Assembly: GCA_026874595.1 (NCBI GenBank)
Contig: CM049315.1
Span: 65,869,916-65,933,915, forward strand
Length of the DNA: 64,000 bases
Direction of reading: 5' to 3'
Source: Sipunculus nudus
Taxonomy: Eukaryota; Annelida; Sipuncula; Golfingiida; Sipunculidae
This document shows, piece by piece, positions 35,230 through 46,479 of this stretch (its first letter is position 1; each line of letters starts with the position of its first letter). Position numbers and translations under genes: made by a program. The notes beneath the pieces are model-generated. The model saw only the letters and a list, made by a program, of their open reading frames with translations. It was not told the DNA's origin and did no database searches.

Positions 35230-38030
35230 CAGATATAATGCTGATTTTGAAAACGCGGACGAACAGACGTACGTAACCTGATAACGGTTATCTATCAACT
35301 GAACAACTTTCATAGACAAAAGAACAGGCAGATGAAATAGACGATAACAGACGAACTGACGGACATACTGAGAGGCAGACTCAGCTCGTATGACCAGACC
35401 AGATTATAGAAAATGGATAGAGGAATAAAATGAGCTATGATTCATGTAGATACGAGCATTTTTGACCAAGTTAAGAGGAATATAAGATTTTAAAGTTTTT
35501 ATAACCTTTACTATGCCCGATTTGGAGTAGAACTTTCTGTTTTCTGTCAGCTGTATGACCTTCAAAGCGATTGTTAAAACATATGTGGCTTTAAAAATAC
35601 CATATATGTAAGACAGGCGAACAAGCAGGCAGACATAATTTCACGACAACAGACGAATAAAGGAAGATACAGACAGACTTAAACAAATCAGATCATTTAA
35701 GCTATATAGTTTGTGTGGATAAGACAATGTTGCACCAGGTTATGATTAAACTACATATATTTTGTTAAGGTTCTTGATGAACTTGACCTTTAACCGTTTT
35801 CTATCAAGCATACAACATTCAGAGCGATATTGCATAAGAACTGTGGCCTGTAGAGCGAGAACTGTCAAATCTACGAGAAAAGGTGCAAGATGTGGCAAGA
35901 TTTCATAAAGCCCTGTAAAGCTTATCAAATGTTGCCTGTGCACAAAACTACACCCCTTGAGCTTTAAAACTGACAATATTTGAAACATTGTTATTTGGCT
36001 ACGATCATTCCTGAAGAAAATATGAAAGGAAAACGATTTTGTGGGTTTTCGATGACTCTGACACCAGATCGTTCGACAAAAAAAAAAACCAACAAGTAAC
36101 TTTGGTTTTGTATCAGAGTGACTGACCAATAAATATAACATATAGAGAATCGCAATTAATAAAGCCTATAGAGTGCCATATATAAATAAAAAAGGAAGTC
36201 AGGCGCACGAAATTGAAAACAAACGAAAAGACACACATACTGACAGACTGACCATGCAATGGGGAATCCATAGAGGAATAAATTAGCCATAGTTTGTGTT
36301 GGAAGGATCATATTTTACCAATTGGGTTATGAGGAAAATAAAATTTTGGGGTTTCTCGATGACCTTGACCTTTGACCGATATCGACAAAAACAATTGACT
36401 TCTATAACCTTTCGTTTTCTAAAAACTGAATAACTTTCAGAGCGATTACTCTAGACAGACTGACTGGACGACTAATGGCCGAGCGCGTGCTTGAAATTGA
36501 AAAAAATAACACCCTGTTAGACAGACAGGAAATGTTCAAATAGATACCCCAAATTCTGGAGTAAGCAGAAGCAATGTTATGTTCATGCAATTATGCTGAT
36601 TTTGAAAAGTGACCGACTAACAAACAGACAACGTAAAACATAAGTTCAAGTCCACCTCATTATTCCATTTGAAGGGAATGAAATGACGAATAAAATGAGC
36701 TACAGTTTGTGGATAAAACCATTTTGACCAATTAATGAGGACTTGAAAAAATTAAATGTTTTGAGATGTTTTTGAACTTTCATCGATTCTGACTGAATAC
36801 ATTTGGCTTCGGGTGATAATTGATAGTTACCAAGTCTGTCAGTTTGAAAGGTTTTACAGCAAAATTGTTGAAGATTTCCGGCAAGCAACAAACAGACAAG
36901 AAGAACAGAGGCCGAACGCTTGCAGGAAGATGAAACTTTGAGATGAACAAGTTTAAGAGATATAGGTTTTTTTTTAAGGTAGAACGCACCCTAGTGACCA
37001 TGTTCCTATGGTGAATAAAAGAATGAGGAAAATTCAGATGGATTGCTTTAAAACTGTAGCTTTTAGTGTGCAAACAACATACCTAAAACATATATAGCTC
37101 AATATTTTCAAATTCCAGGAATATTGACCCGAAATGCACAACCATGGTAACGGCGGACATACTTCAGAAAATGGCCATGCAGAGACAAATAAAATGAGGT
37201 AGAGTTCAGATAGCTATGAAAATTTTTGATAAAGATGTGAAGATTTACGATTTTAAGTTTTTTTATGACCTTGACCGTCCGTCGATTTTCACAAAATAAC
37301 AATAATAGCTTCAAAGATATTGCTGCAATATTGTGGCATGTTGTGAGACGAAATCGATAACAACAGTCGAACAGACAGATATATTGGCTATTTGGCACAA
37401 GGTCAAGAAAAGTTGACTGCACCATGAAAATGGAAATTTGACAAAGATATGACGAAATAACGAGTTTCAGTTTTAAGGACCCTGACCTCAGACCAAAAAC
37501 ATTATTCTTCCATATCCTAATGATATATACTAACTGTATAAGTTTCAAAGGCATTGTTGCAATGTTGTGGCATGAAGTATGCTATTGTCTGATAAAGCAA
37601 CAAGACAGTAGGCAAAATGACAAATAGACCAAACGCCAGGAGAGGAACAGGCAAATATGCTGTCAAATTGGCACTGGATGAAGAAACGTTGACTACACCA
37701 ATATTAATAATAAAAAGACGAACACAAATGAAGTAGAATTGAGGTGGCTATGTTAATTTTTTAGACAAAAATATGAGGAAATAATGATTGAGTTTTCTTA
37801 TTTCCTTGATTTATGACCGATTTTCACAAAAGAACAATAAACTTACATATGGGAATGAAAAATACTAACTTTTGAATTTTCAAATGAATTACTGTTAAAG
37901 TGTTGCCCGTAGAATGCAGACGGACAGCCAGACAAAAATCGTCACAAACAAAAGACATAATGAACTGACTAATATTTTTGCCGAATCTTTAATTTGGAGA
38001 TTATAGTCAAGGTCACTAATTTCTGAAATC
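35230..38030 (+). repeat. ~320-340 bp satellite, block 2
   Basis: Eight or so diverged units with the words of block 1: AATGAGCTA(T/C)AGTTTGTG, GATGACCTTGACCTTTGACC, GTTTCAAAGGCATTGTTGCA-like, CTGTGGCCTGTAGA. Several open frames of 60-148 codons on the minus strand recur with the unit and are not genes. Confidence 0.75.
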
Positions 38031-38429
38031 ATATGAGGACATGACAAAAACGACTGGTGTGTCCGATTTGAGTGGGATTTAAACTAGAATTCGGCTGATT
38101 TGACCTTGAAGATCCTGGCAAAGGTGTATTTTGATCTCTTCCGAGAACTTGGTTGAAACAGCTTATATATGTGTCAAAATTATGCAGTACTTCAGAAGTA
38201 CTAAAAACATATTACATTTCGGCGGATATGACCTTGAAGATCAAGATCAAGGTTTTCTCTTCGAAGATATGGTTTGAAATAATATGTTTCAAATTTCAGG
38301 GAAAAAATTGAATTCTTCAAAAACAATCGTATTCACAAGACGCCCTACGGACTCTGCTGACGGTGTCGCTGACAGACGACGGGACTGAAAACAATATGTC
38401 TTCCCTCCAGGGGCGGGAAGGGGGGGGGG

Positions 38430-38960
38430 GGGCATAAAAACACACCATGTTTCAGTATATTAGGTGGAAACTACAGAACTTTGAGAAACTGATACCATTG
38501 ATGTAATATAACAGTCTAAAAAATAAACCAAAATACAAGTGGCGCCACCGGTCTGCAGAAACTGATATAACTAATAATTTTTAATAAACATACAAGGTTT
38601 CGGGACATTAAGTGGAAACCCGGCTGAGAAACTGATACGTTTGTTTTCGTTGGTTTCAAAAATAGGGGAAAATGCGTAAAAATAAAATACAGGTGGCGCT
38701 TCTATTCTTCAGCAACTGATAAAACTTGCTATTAGCAATAAATCAAGTTTTCAGGACATGAGATGAAACCACAGTTTAGAAACATATAAATGATGTAATT
38801 TCTCATTCTCAAATATACAGACAAATATGCGTTAAAAATAGAAAAAAATAATGTTGGCATCAGGAACTGATAAAATTAGCAGTGATCAGTTTTTAGAACA
38901 TAAGATGAAATCACAGCGGTGAAAATGGTATGATAATTGTCATATGACGACCTGAAAAAA
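38430..38960 (+). repeat. Second block of the ~170-bp satellite
   Basis: Same words as 4.33-5.7 kb: ACCATGTTTCAG, TGAGAAACTGATACCATTGA, GTGGCGCCACCGGTCTGCAG, ATACAAGGTTTCGGGACATT. About three to four diverged units preceded by a G-run at 38420. Confidence 0.6.
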
Positions 38961-39293
38961 CATATAATATTTAACATACTATGAGTATACCCGATACCCG
39001 TTATGACACGTGTGTATACTGTATGTAAGATTGCAAGTCATTTTCTGTCCTTGCTTATATAATGATTACAAACTTTCCTCATAGAAAACAAAAATTCAAA
39101 ACATAAATTGGTCTCTAAACAGTCCCAATTGGCTCACTCCTGATTATTTCTAACAGTAGTACTTTATCCGTGTGTGTTCCCTATGTTGTTTGTTTGTTAA
39201 CCATCTAATAAAACTGGAATATACGCATCTAAATATTTAAAGCCAACCTATTGAAAGACAGAACTGCTTTGGTTCTGAATTATCACAGCTTAC

Positions 39294-39479
39294 CTCTTCC
39301 CTGCTGGCAGGTTTCGGGTGATACACTGTCCTCCGACGCTCCAGCCAGTTTGCTGGTAGACTGATATCGGCAACTGATCTTCGGGCGGTCCGTCGGGCGA
39401 GCATCCGTCCGATACATCGTAACGACGGCCATGGGCCGGATGGAGTCGCCCCGGCTGGCATCCTTGTGGCCGCCTCAAC
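39294..39479 (-). CDS. Candidate internal exon between genes A and B
   Basis: A 186-bp, GC-rich open segment, 62 codons in phase 0/0, flanked on the minus strand by acceptor TTCAATATAG and donor GTAAGC. It begins Val-Glu-Ala-Ala-Thr-Arg and ends Ala-Ser-Arg-Glu-Glu. The peptide is rich in Arg, Pro, Ala and Ser and has no domain I recognise. It ends in Glu-Glu in phase 0 exactly as the gene B first exon does, so it could be an alternative upstream exon joining to 14205-14275. A second frame is also open, so the reading frame is not certain. Composition sharply different from its AT-rich flanks supports a real exon. Confidence 0.4.
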
Positions 39480-39606
39480 CTATATTGAAATCCCTGACTT
39501 AACTGAACAATTGCCCAGACTTAAAAAAAGTAATGTAAATGGTTGACACCTTTTGAAAAAGACTAGCTGTGTGTAGGTTCTTGTACACAAGCTTTCGGGT
39601 GCTCGA

Positions 39607-39653
39607 CCCCTTCCTCAGGTGTAAATGGAGCTCATTTACACCTGAGGAAGGGG
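39607..39653. repeat. 47-bp perfect palindrome
   Basis: 21-bp arms (39607-39627 and 39633-39653) with spacer GAGCT; arms contain TTCCTCAGGTG/CACCTGAGGAA. In RNA either strand would fold into a strong hairpin. The left side also has a degenerate hammerhead-like CTGAGGA…GAAA on the minus strand (39618-39593). Confidence 0.85.
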
Positions 39654-40538
39654 GCCGACTAACAGACTAGCACGGCATTTCAAAACTTTACACCAGACTT
39701 AAAAAGTAAAATATATGAAAAATGTAAATTTTGTATTACATTATTCCATTCAACTATTTACTGTCGTAACTGATGTATGTTGCATCTACGGGTACAACTC
39801 TACTCGCTATCTTCTTGTTTGCGTTTAGTCTTATTGTTCGTTTATATATATATATATAGGTACATTTTTCAAGTTTTGAGAAAAGCAACTGTCAGACACA
39901 CGCCTGTATGCTCAAACTGACCTTTTATTTCTGCGGTCTCCTCGTGCGCGTTTGTGTATAACCAATTAAAGTACTCCTGGCATCGTATGTAGAGATGGCA
40001 TCAACGTACATGAATCTGAGTTATCTTCAGTCTAGGTTTGTATTTAACTGCTGCGTACTTATCCTGTAATCTTCACATCATTTTACCAGCTTTCGCCATA
40101 GGGTCGATTTGCTGAGAGTTAACATTTATAATCTTCGGTCATAAACGTGCTGTTCATTTTTATGACCTATAAAGTCACATCATCATAGCAGGTAGTCCAG
40201 TATCATTATTTACAGACTGGAGTTAATAAATGAAGCGGAACCTATTTTTCGCACAATCTAATCCGATTTTGATGGAGAAGAGGACATCACTTTACTCTCG
40301 AGGCAGCAACAGAATGGTTAGTCTGGGTATCGTACCTGTTCCAGGACCACAGGTCTTTTCGTTTGTATACAATGTGGATCCATTCAGCAAGTGTCGGGGT
40401 ACAGAAGAAGGGGCATGTAATGGCAACATATTAACATTTAATTAGTTCTGTCCGTGGAGGGCCCGCATTCATGTTTACAAAGCCAGCAATGGCAGGCCGG
40501 CGGTGCCTAATGTCTGTGGTACAATGAAAACCCCTCAC

Positions 40539-40634
40539 TGTAACAGACCCGGTATTTGCGCTTTCATTCAGAACTGCCAGATCTACCATTTCCCCCTCGC
40601 TCTGGCCACGAACACTTGAATTTGTACAATTCAT
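40539..40634 (-). CDS. Candidate 5' coding exon upstream of gene B
   Basis: An open stretch of 32 codons from ATG at 40634 to a possible donor GTGAGG, ending in phase 0 (…Gly-Ser-Val-Thr). It is rich in Ser, Asn and acidic residues, like a disordered N-terminus. Its phase fits the candidate exon 39294-39479 or gene B exon 2 (14205-14275). There is no homology I recognise and the exon boundaries rest on splice consensus only. It could be a chance open frame. Confidence 0.25.
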
Positions 40635-40931
40635 GATTGGCCCTGGCTTAGTATTCTCTTGTAATGGATAGTTTATGCTTGAATTCTGTCTCCGTAACGG
40701 GATAGGAAGAGTTTTACAAGACAGGTTGACATCGGTGGTGACCGTTACTTGCTGATATTATCCTTGATCTGTGGTGAATACAGACTGTATAGTCTGTATG
40801 AACCTTAGCCAGGCAATGAAATTGCTATTAAAGGACCCTGTACATGGCGAACATTGTATCTGTTAATAAATGTTTTACAAATACACGTCCAGGGCCAAAC
40901 AGGGAGGTCTGACCATCAGTTTTTCACATGA

Positions 40932-42729
40932 TGAAAGCACCATGGTCTGGGACGTTATATTTAAACAGTTATTGAGTGTTCTTTACGTGGGATAAAGCAC
41001 CATGGTATGGGACGTTATATTTAAACAGTTATTGAGTGTTCTTTACGTGGGATAAAGCACCATGGTCTGGGACGTTATATTTAAACAGTTATTGAGTGTT
41101 CTTTACGTGGGATAAAGCACCATGGTCTGGGACGTTATATTTAAACAGTTATTGAGTGTTCTTTACGTGGGATAAAGCACCATGGTCTGGGACGTTATAT
41201 TTAAACAGTTATTGAGTGTTCTTTACGTGGGATAAAGCACCATGGTCTGGGACGTTATATTTAAACAGTTATTGACTGTTCTTTACGTGGGATAAAACAC
41301 CATGATCTGGGACGTTATATTTAAACAGTTATTGAGTGTTCTTTACTTGGGATAAAGCACCATGGTCTGGGACGTTATATTTAAACAGTTATTGAGTGTT
41401 CTTTACGTGGGATAAAGCACCATGGTCTGGGACGTTATATTTAAACAGTTATTGAGTGTTCTTTACGTGGGATAAAGCACCATGGTCTGGGACGTTATAT
41501 TTAAACAGTTATTGAGTGTTCTTTACGTGGGATAAAGCACCATGGTCTGGGACGTTATATTTAAACAGTTATTGAGTGTTCTTTACGTGGGATAAAGCAC
41601 CATGGTCTGGGACGTTATATTTAAACAGTTATTGAGTGTTCTTTACGTGGGATAAAGCACCATGGTCTGGGACGTTATATTTAAACAGTTATTGAGTGTT
41701 CTTTACGTGGGATAAAGCACCATGGTCTGGGACGTTATATTTAAACAGTTATTGAGTGTTCTTTGCGTGGGATAAAGCACCATGGTCTGGGACGTTATAT
41801 TTAAACAGTTATTGAGTGTTCTTTGCGTGGGATAAAGCACCATGGTCTGGGACGTTATATTTAAACAGTTATTGAGTGTTCTTTGCGTGGGATAAAGCAC
41901 CATGGTCTGGGCCGTTATATTTAAACAGTTATTGAGTGTTCTTTACGAGGGATAAAGCACCATGGTCTGGGACGTTATATTTAAACAGTTATTCAGTGTT
42001 CTTTACGTGGGATAAAGCACCATGGTCTTGGACGTTATATTAAAACAGTTATTGAGTGTTCTTTACGTGGTATAAAGCATCATGGTCTGGGACGTTATAT
42101 TTAAACAGTTATTGAGTGTTCTTTACGTGGGATAAAGCACCATGGTCTGGGACGTTATATTTAAACAGTTATTGAGTGTTCTTTACGTGGGATAAAGCAC
42201 CATGGTCTGGGACGTTATATTTAAACAGTTATTGAGTGTTCTTTACGTGGGATAAAGCACCATGGTCTGGGACGTTATATTTAAACAGTTATTGAGTGTT
42301 CTTTACGTAGGATAAAGCACCATGGTCTGGGACGTTATATTTAAACAGTTATTGAGTGTTCTTTACGTGGGATAAAGCACCATGGTCTGGGACGTTATAT
42401 TTAAACAGTTATTGAGTGTTCTTTTACGTGGGATAAAGCACAATGGTCTGGGATGTTGTATTTAAACAGTTATTGAGTGTTCTTTACGTGGGATAAAGCA
42501 CCATGGTCTGGGACGTTATATTTAAACAGTTATTGAGTGTTCTCTACGTGGGATAAAGCACCATGGTCTGGGACGTTATATTTAAACAGTTATTGAGTGT
42601 TCTTTTACGTGGGATAAAGCACCATGGACGTTGTATTTAAACAGTTATTGAGTGTTCTTTACGTGGGATAAAGCACCATGGTCTGGGACGTTATATTTAA
42701 ACAGTTATTGAGTGTTCTTTGCGTGGGAT
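40932..42729 (+). repeat. Near-identical 60-bp minisatellite, ~30 copies
   Basis: Unit CTTTACGTGGGATAAAGCAC, CATGGTCTGGGACGTTATAT, TTAAACAGTTATTGAGTGTT. Most copies are identical; a few have single changes or a one-base insertion (42424, 42604) and one is shortened near 42627. Three neighbouring copies with GCGTGGG instead of ACGTGGG open a minus-strand frame (41703-41903) by removing a TAA; that frame is an accident of the array. Confidence 0.97.
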
Positions 42730-43030
42730 TGTCAATGTCCTCTCATTCGGTAGCCTAATAGTTTAATCGTTGGTCCCGGGAGTCTCCCCTCAGGAGCTGT
42801 GATAGGCAAAAAAATTATAATCTTTATGGAACCCCAGAGATTCGCTTTAATGGCTGTTTTCAAGGTCAGGATTCGTTGAGTTTTTTCTAGCATATAAGAA
42901 TGGAATTCAGAAGGTTGAGTAATTTCAAACCATACTTATCTTATGGATATCTTATATCTTCACTGGAGATATGGGGTTCTAAAAAACGTTTTGCTGATTT
43001 TCACAGTTTCATGGTTATTTCTCTCTCTTA

Positions 43031-43066
<36 letters not shown>

Positions 43067-44202
43067 ATCTCTCAATACATCCTAACAGCTGAGGACATGT
43101 TTCGTGCATTAATATTAGATGGCATTTGTCTAATTTTTTCAAACTTGTCTTGACGTTCAGGCTAATTGAAGGTGTTTACTAAGAAAATATGAAACGTCTC
43201 AACTGAGACATGTCTGGAAATCGAAACATAACTGAAACCATGTAATAATAAGAAACATGCCTCAGTTAAATACGTTTCATACTGATGCATGTTGAGAAAC
43301 ATGTTATGTTATATTTACTGAATAGAGGAAAATTGTTTCAATATAAAACGTCTGCTGCCGTACTGACACATGTCTCAGGGTGGATTCAGGAGGGGTGGGC
43401 ATTTGCGACCTTAAAAAATCTTGGAAATAGTTGAAACATACAAAATGCAAAAAGCCGAAACTACTCAGGATAACTGCATTAGACCCTAAAATTTTAAAGT
43501 TTCTTCACCATGAAGAACAACCTTAATCATCCCCAGCGTGGAAGCTACGGCCCTCGCCCCTGCCGCCTCGCGGCCTCTCTAAACGAGTCCCTGGCCCCTT
43601 CTAAATTTGCGCCTCATGATATATCTACTGTTTGGGCCAAATTGTTGTCAATCATTATTACCCTGAAATCACTTCACTATACAATCAAAAGCATTATGAC
43701 CATATCCCATCTGGTGTCAATGTGAGTATAACTTACCCAAACAGAAGCTAAGACGTAGAAAGAAGTAGACGCTAATGGTCATGGCAGTTTTACCTCTTTC
43801 CAAAAACCGCATACTAGTCTCAAACAAAATAAGAAACCACCTGACAAGACTCGGTACTATAGTTTTCTGAACAAGGTAAGAAGTGTCCCTCTACTCCTAC
43901 TGTTTGTTTATCTATGTTATAATGCTTTAACTGTGGAGGTGAAGGTCACAAATCTTTTTGATGTAAGCTTTCTCAAAAGCCCAGAGGATCCATTCATTCA
44001 TGCTTTTCAGGCTTTGGACCAGCAACATGCTATTGCCGAAGCAGTGGATCAAGCAGTAAGGTAAAGCAGTCGATAAAGCGGGAGAAGCAACCGACAAGGA
44101 GGTTTTAAAGCTGACAGGTAAGGTTCCTACTGTTTGATTTATGCCTGTTTGCCTGAAATTTCGCCTGCAGAAATTCCACCTTAGTTTTAAAATAAAAGGG
44201 AG
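42730..44202. other. Between minisatellite and gypsy relic; no gene
   Basis: CT microsatellite at 43.02-43.07 kb. GAAACATG/GAGACATG words recur at 43.18-43.38 kb. CAGGGTGGATTCAGGAGGGG at 43377 resembles a transposon end. Decayed gag may lie at 43.9-44.2 kb but cannot be shown. Confidence 0.4.
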
Positions 44203-44430
44203 TTGGATATCCTTAATGTGCCGTGTCAGCTTACTGTAGGTAAGCCCGAAAGTCATCTACATGGCATGCCTACCTGTAAAGGTGTTATATCCAACTGTGA
44301 AGTGTCTGTTTTAACAGACACGGGGTGTAGCCGTGCCGTAGTTAGGTTTGCATTAGTTCCACCACAACAAATGAATGTTCCAAGACATGTATACTTATTG
44401 ATGGAACTGTGAGAACCTTTCCAATTGCAA
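44203..44430 (+). pseudogene. Retropepsin-like protease fragment
   Basis: An open segment contains Cys-Glu-Val-Ser-Val-Leu-Thr-Asp-Thr-Gly-Cys-Ser, in which Asp-Thr-Gly (44317-44325) is the retropepsin active-site triad in its usual hydrophobic setting. It is followed by Leu-Val-Pro-Pro-Gln-Gln-Met, and after a one-base shift near 44408 by Arg-Thr-Phe-Pro-Ile-Ala-Lys-Val, which is usual for proteases of this element class. The frame then decays. It would process the polyprotein of the element; the frameshift makes this copy a relic. Sequence just upstream (43.9-44.2 kb) may be decayed gag, but no zinc knuckle is certain. Confidence 0.6.
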
Positions 44431-44499
44431 AGGTTGGTCCATGAAGGCCTAATGTCTTGTCACAAAGGCATTGCTTGCACTTTGGCATTAGGTTAGCTC

Positions 44500-45440
44500 T
44501 CACATCTTTTGGCCAGGTATTCATGAAGATTTTGTAAGGCTTGTGACATTTGCCAAAGGACTATAAAGAATGGTGAAGTAACTAGAGTCCCGCTGGGCAG
44601 AGTGCCTCTAATAGACCAACCCTCCGAGCGCATTAACCCTGGATTTTGAGGGCCCGATTTTCCCTGCATCAGACAGAGTTAAGCGATTTCTCTTGACCGC
44701 AATGGACTACGCTACGCGGTGTCCGGAAGCTGTTTCACTACGTAACATTGTGACAGAAACTGTTGCTGAGGCATTCCTCGCATTTACAGTAGACTTGAGG
44801 AAGTTTTGACAGATATGGGCAGCCAGTTCACATCATCTATAATGCGCACGGTAAGCAGATTACCCAGCATTAGACAGTTGACAACTACACCCTACAATAC
44901 ACGTTGTAATGGACTTGTAGAAAAAATTAATGACAGCCTCAAAAGAATGCTCAAACGAATGTGTGCTGAACAGCCCAGGGATTGGGACCGCTATTTGGCT
45001 CCAGTCCTCTTCGCCTACCGTGAATCTCCTCACGAAGTTTCAGGCGGATTTTCCCCATTTGATTTATTATATGGAAGACCTGTGAGAGGACCCATGAAAG
45101 TATTTAAAGAACTGCTCACAAAAGAAGAGTATGTTAAAACAACGTATCAGAATGTGATTTATTTAAAACAGTGAATGTCAGAAACCTGTGACTTAGCACA
45201 ACAGATGCTAAGCAAGTCCGTCGGAAGGTACAAAGTATACTTTGACAGGGGAGCAAAACCTAGAACCTTAGATGTAGGTGATAAGGTCTTAATGCTTCTC
45301 CCTACATTTAGGAATAAGTTGCTCCTTCAATTGTAAGGACCATACGATGTCCTGCAGAGATCCAACGACTCTGATTACAGGATCAAAATGAAAGGTAATG
45401 TCTAAACTTTTCACATTAATTTGCTGAAAAATTATGTTCA
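44500..45440 (+). pseudogene. Ty3/gypsy integrase, frameshifted
   Basis: Integrase with the catalytic triad visible: first Asp in Ala-Met-Asp-Tyr-Ala-Thr-Arg, second in Leu-Thr-Asp-Met-Gly-Ser-Gln-Phe, Glu in Gly-Leu-Val-Glu-Lys-Ile-Asn, with 35 residues between the second Asp and the Glu (D35E). N-terminal remnants Pro-Gly-Ile-His-Glu-Asp and Val-Pro-Leu-Gly lie before the core. The C-terminal part includes Pro-Phe-Asp-Leu-Leu-Tyr-Gly-Arg and ends near 45.43 kb with His-Ile-Asn-Leu-Leu-Lys-Asn-Tyr. A frameshift lies near 44790, stop codons near 44650 and 45172, and others around. The longest intact stretch is 44806-45174. Confidence 0.85.
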
Positions 45441-45495
45441 GAGATTTGATTTAGATTCTTCTGCAATGTGCTTGTTTGATTTACCATGTGACACA

Positions 45496-46336
45496 TGTTA
45501 CAGGTGCCCCATTTATTGTGTGCAGCGGTCTTACAGATGATTGTTTTATTGTGCACACGGATGTTCCATGTGTTGTTTGCATTTTGTTTGTGTGCCATGC
45601 GTAGCTCGTGTTGTAGCGGCCTCGCCTGGCCGGATGTTGCAGGCTCGGTTTAATCCGCATTGGTTGAACCCTAGATACACAGCGTTCTTTGTTCTGGTTT
45701 GTTCTTTGAGTGTTTGTAATGTGTTAAATTCTTTAGAATGTTCGAGCAATGGAAGGTTCTCGGCTGGAGGTGAAAAGTTATAAATAGGGGCTGTGTTTTA
45801 GAGTCGAGAGAGAGGTGAGAGAATATTCCAGCGGACACAGAAGCGTGTATGTCAGTTTGTTGGAATTATTCCGATAAGTGCGGCAATTATAGATTTTCTT
45901 CTGTATTTTGTGACGAATCCTATTTGGTCTTCAGTTTACTTTCTGGATTGTTACAAGAGCTTTACATTGAACTGTTATTCTCCGAGAGAATTTGTGTGAA
46001 CTTTTCATCCGACTTATTCATTTTAAAGGACTTATCGCTGTGACAGTGGTAGTATCCAGGTACTGTGCACTTTGTTTATTTTACTGTGTGACTGTATTGA
46101 TTTGTTGTTATACTGAAGTTATACAGGGTAATTGTATTTATTTAGTGTATTGTAATGTTAGGGCTGTTTTAAGAATAAATTATAGTTATTTATTTACAAA
46201 AAAAAAAAACTTCTTTATTTCATTCCCCTAGACATGTTACGCTGCCTAGTGTTACAGAATCTGATTTTTTTTATTTCCTTGACAAAATTTATGTTCATCA
46301 CGCATACGTCCTCTGTTGATATTAGGTTCCGTAACA
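45496..46336 (+). mobile_element. Solo LTR inserted in the gypsy relic
   Basis: 841 bp, starts TGTTACAGG and ends CCGTAACA, with 6-bp terminal inverted repeats TGTTAC/GTAACA. CACA flanks both ends (45492-45495 and 46337-46340), a 4-bp target duplication. A TATA-like box (TTATAAATAGGGGCTG, ~45.78 kb) and downstream signals sit where an LTR promoter should be. Pol sequence continues on either side (integrase tail left, RT lead-in right), so this is a later insertion that recombined to a single LTR. Open frames inside it are not genes. The minus-strand copy at 6790-7548 is the same family. Confidence 0.85.
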
Positions 46337-46479
46337 CACATGTGATGAGGAAATGTCTCCTGTAATATAACTGATACCAGTATAGGAGATCAGTCTTAAT
46401 GATGAGATGGTAAATGATGGAATGTCTATTATACTCATGCCGAGTGGTATGCGTTAACGAGGCCCTGCTGACATACAGG

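Noticed and set aside
37108-37554. 148-codon minus-strand frame
   Set aside because: Falls within the diverged ~340-bp satellite; similar frames recur with the unit.
39593-39625. A second active hammerhead ribozyme
   Set aside because: CTGAGGA and GAAA are present, but the stem II junction is unbalanced and no NUH cleavage triplet follows stem III.
41703-41903. 66-codon repeat frame in the 60-bp array
   Set aside because: It exists only where three adjacent units carry one base change removing a TAA; the rest of the array is closed.
45496-46336. 3' LTR of the element that supplies the upstream integrase
   Set aside because: No polypurine tract precedes it, a short target duplication flanks it, and the pol sequence resumes on its right side.
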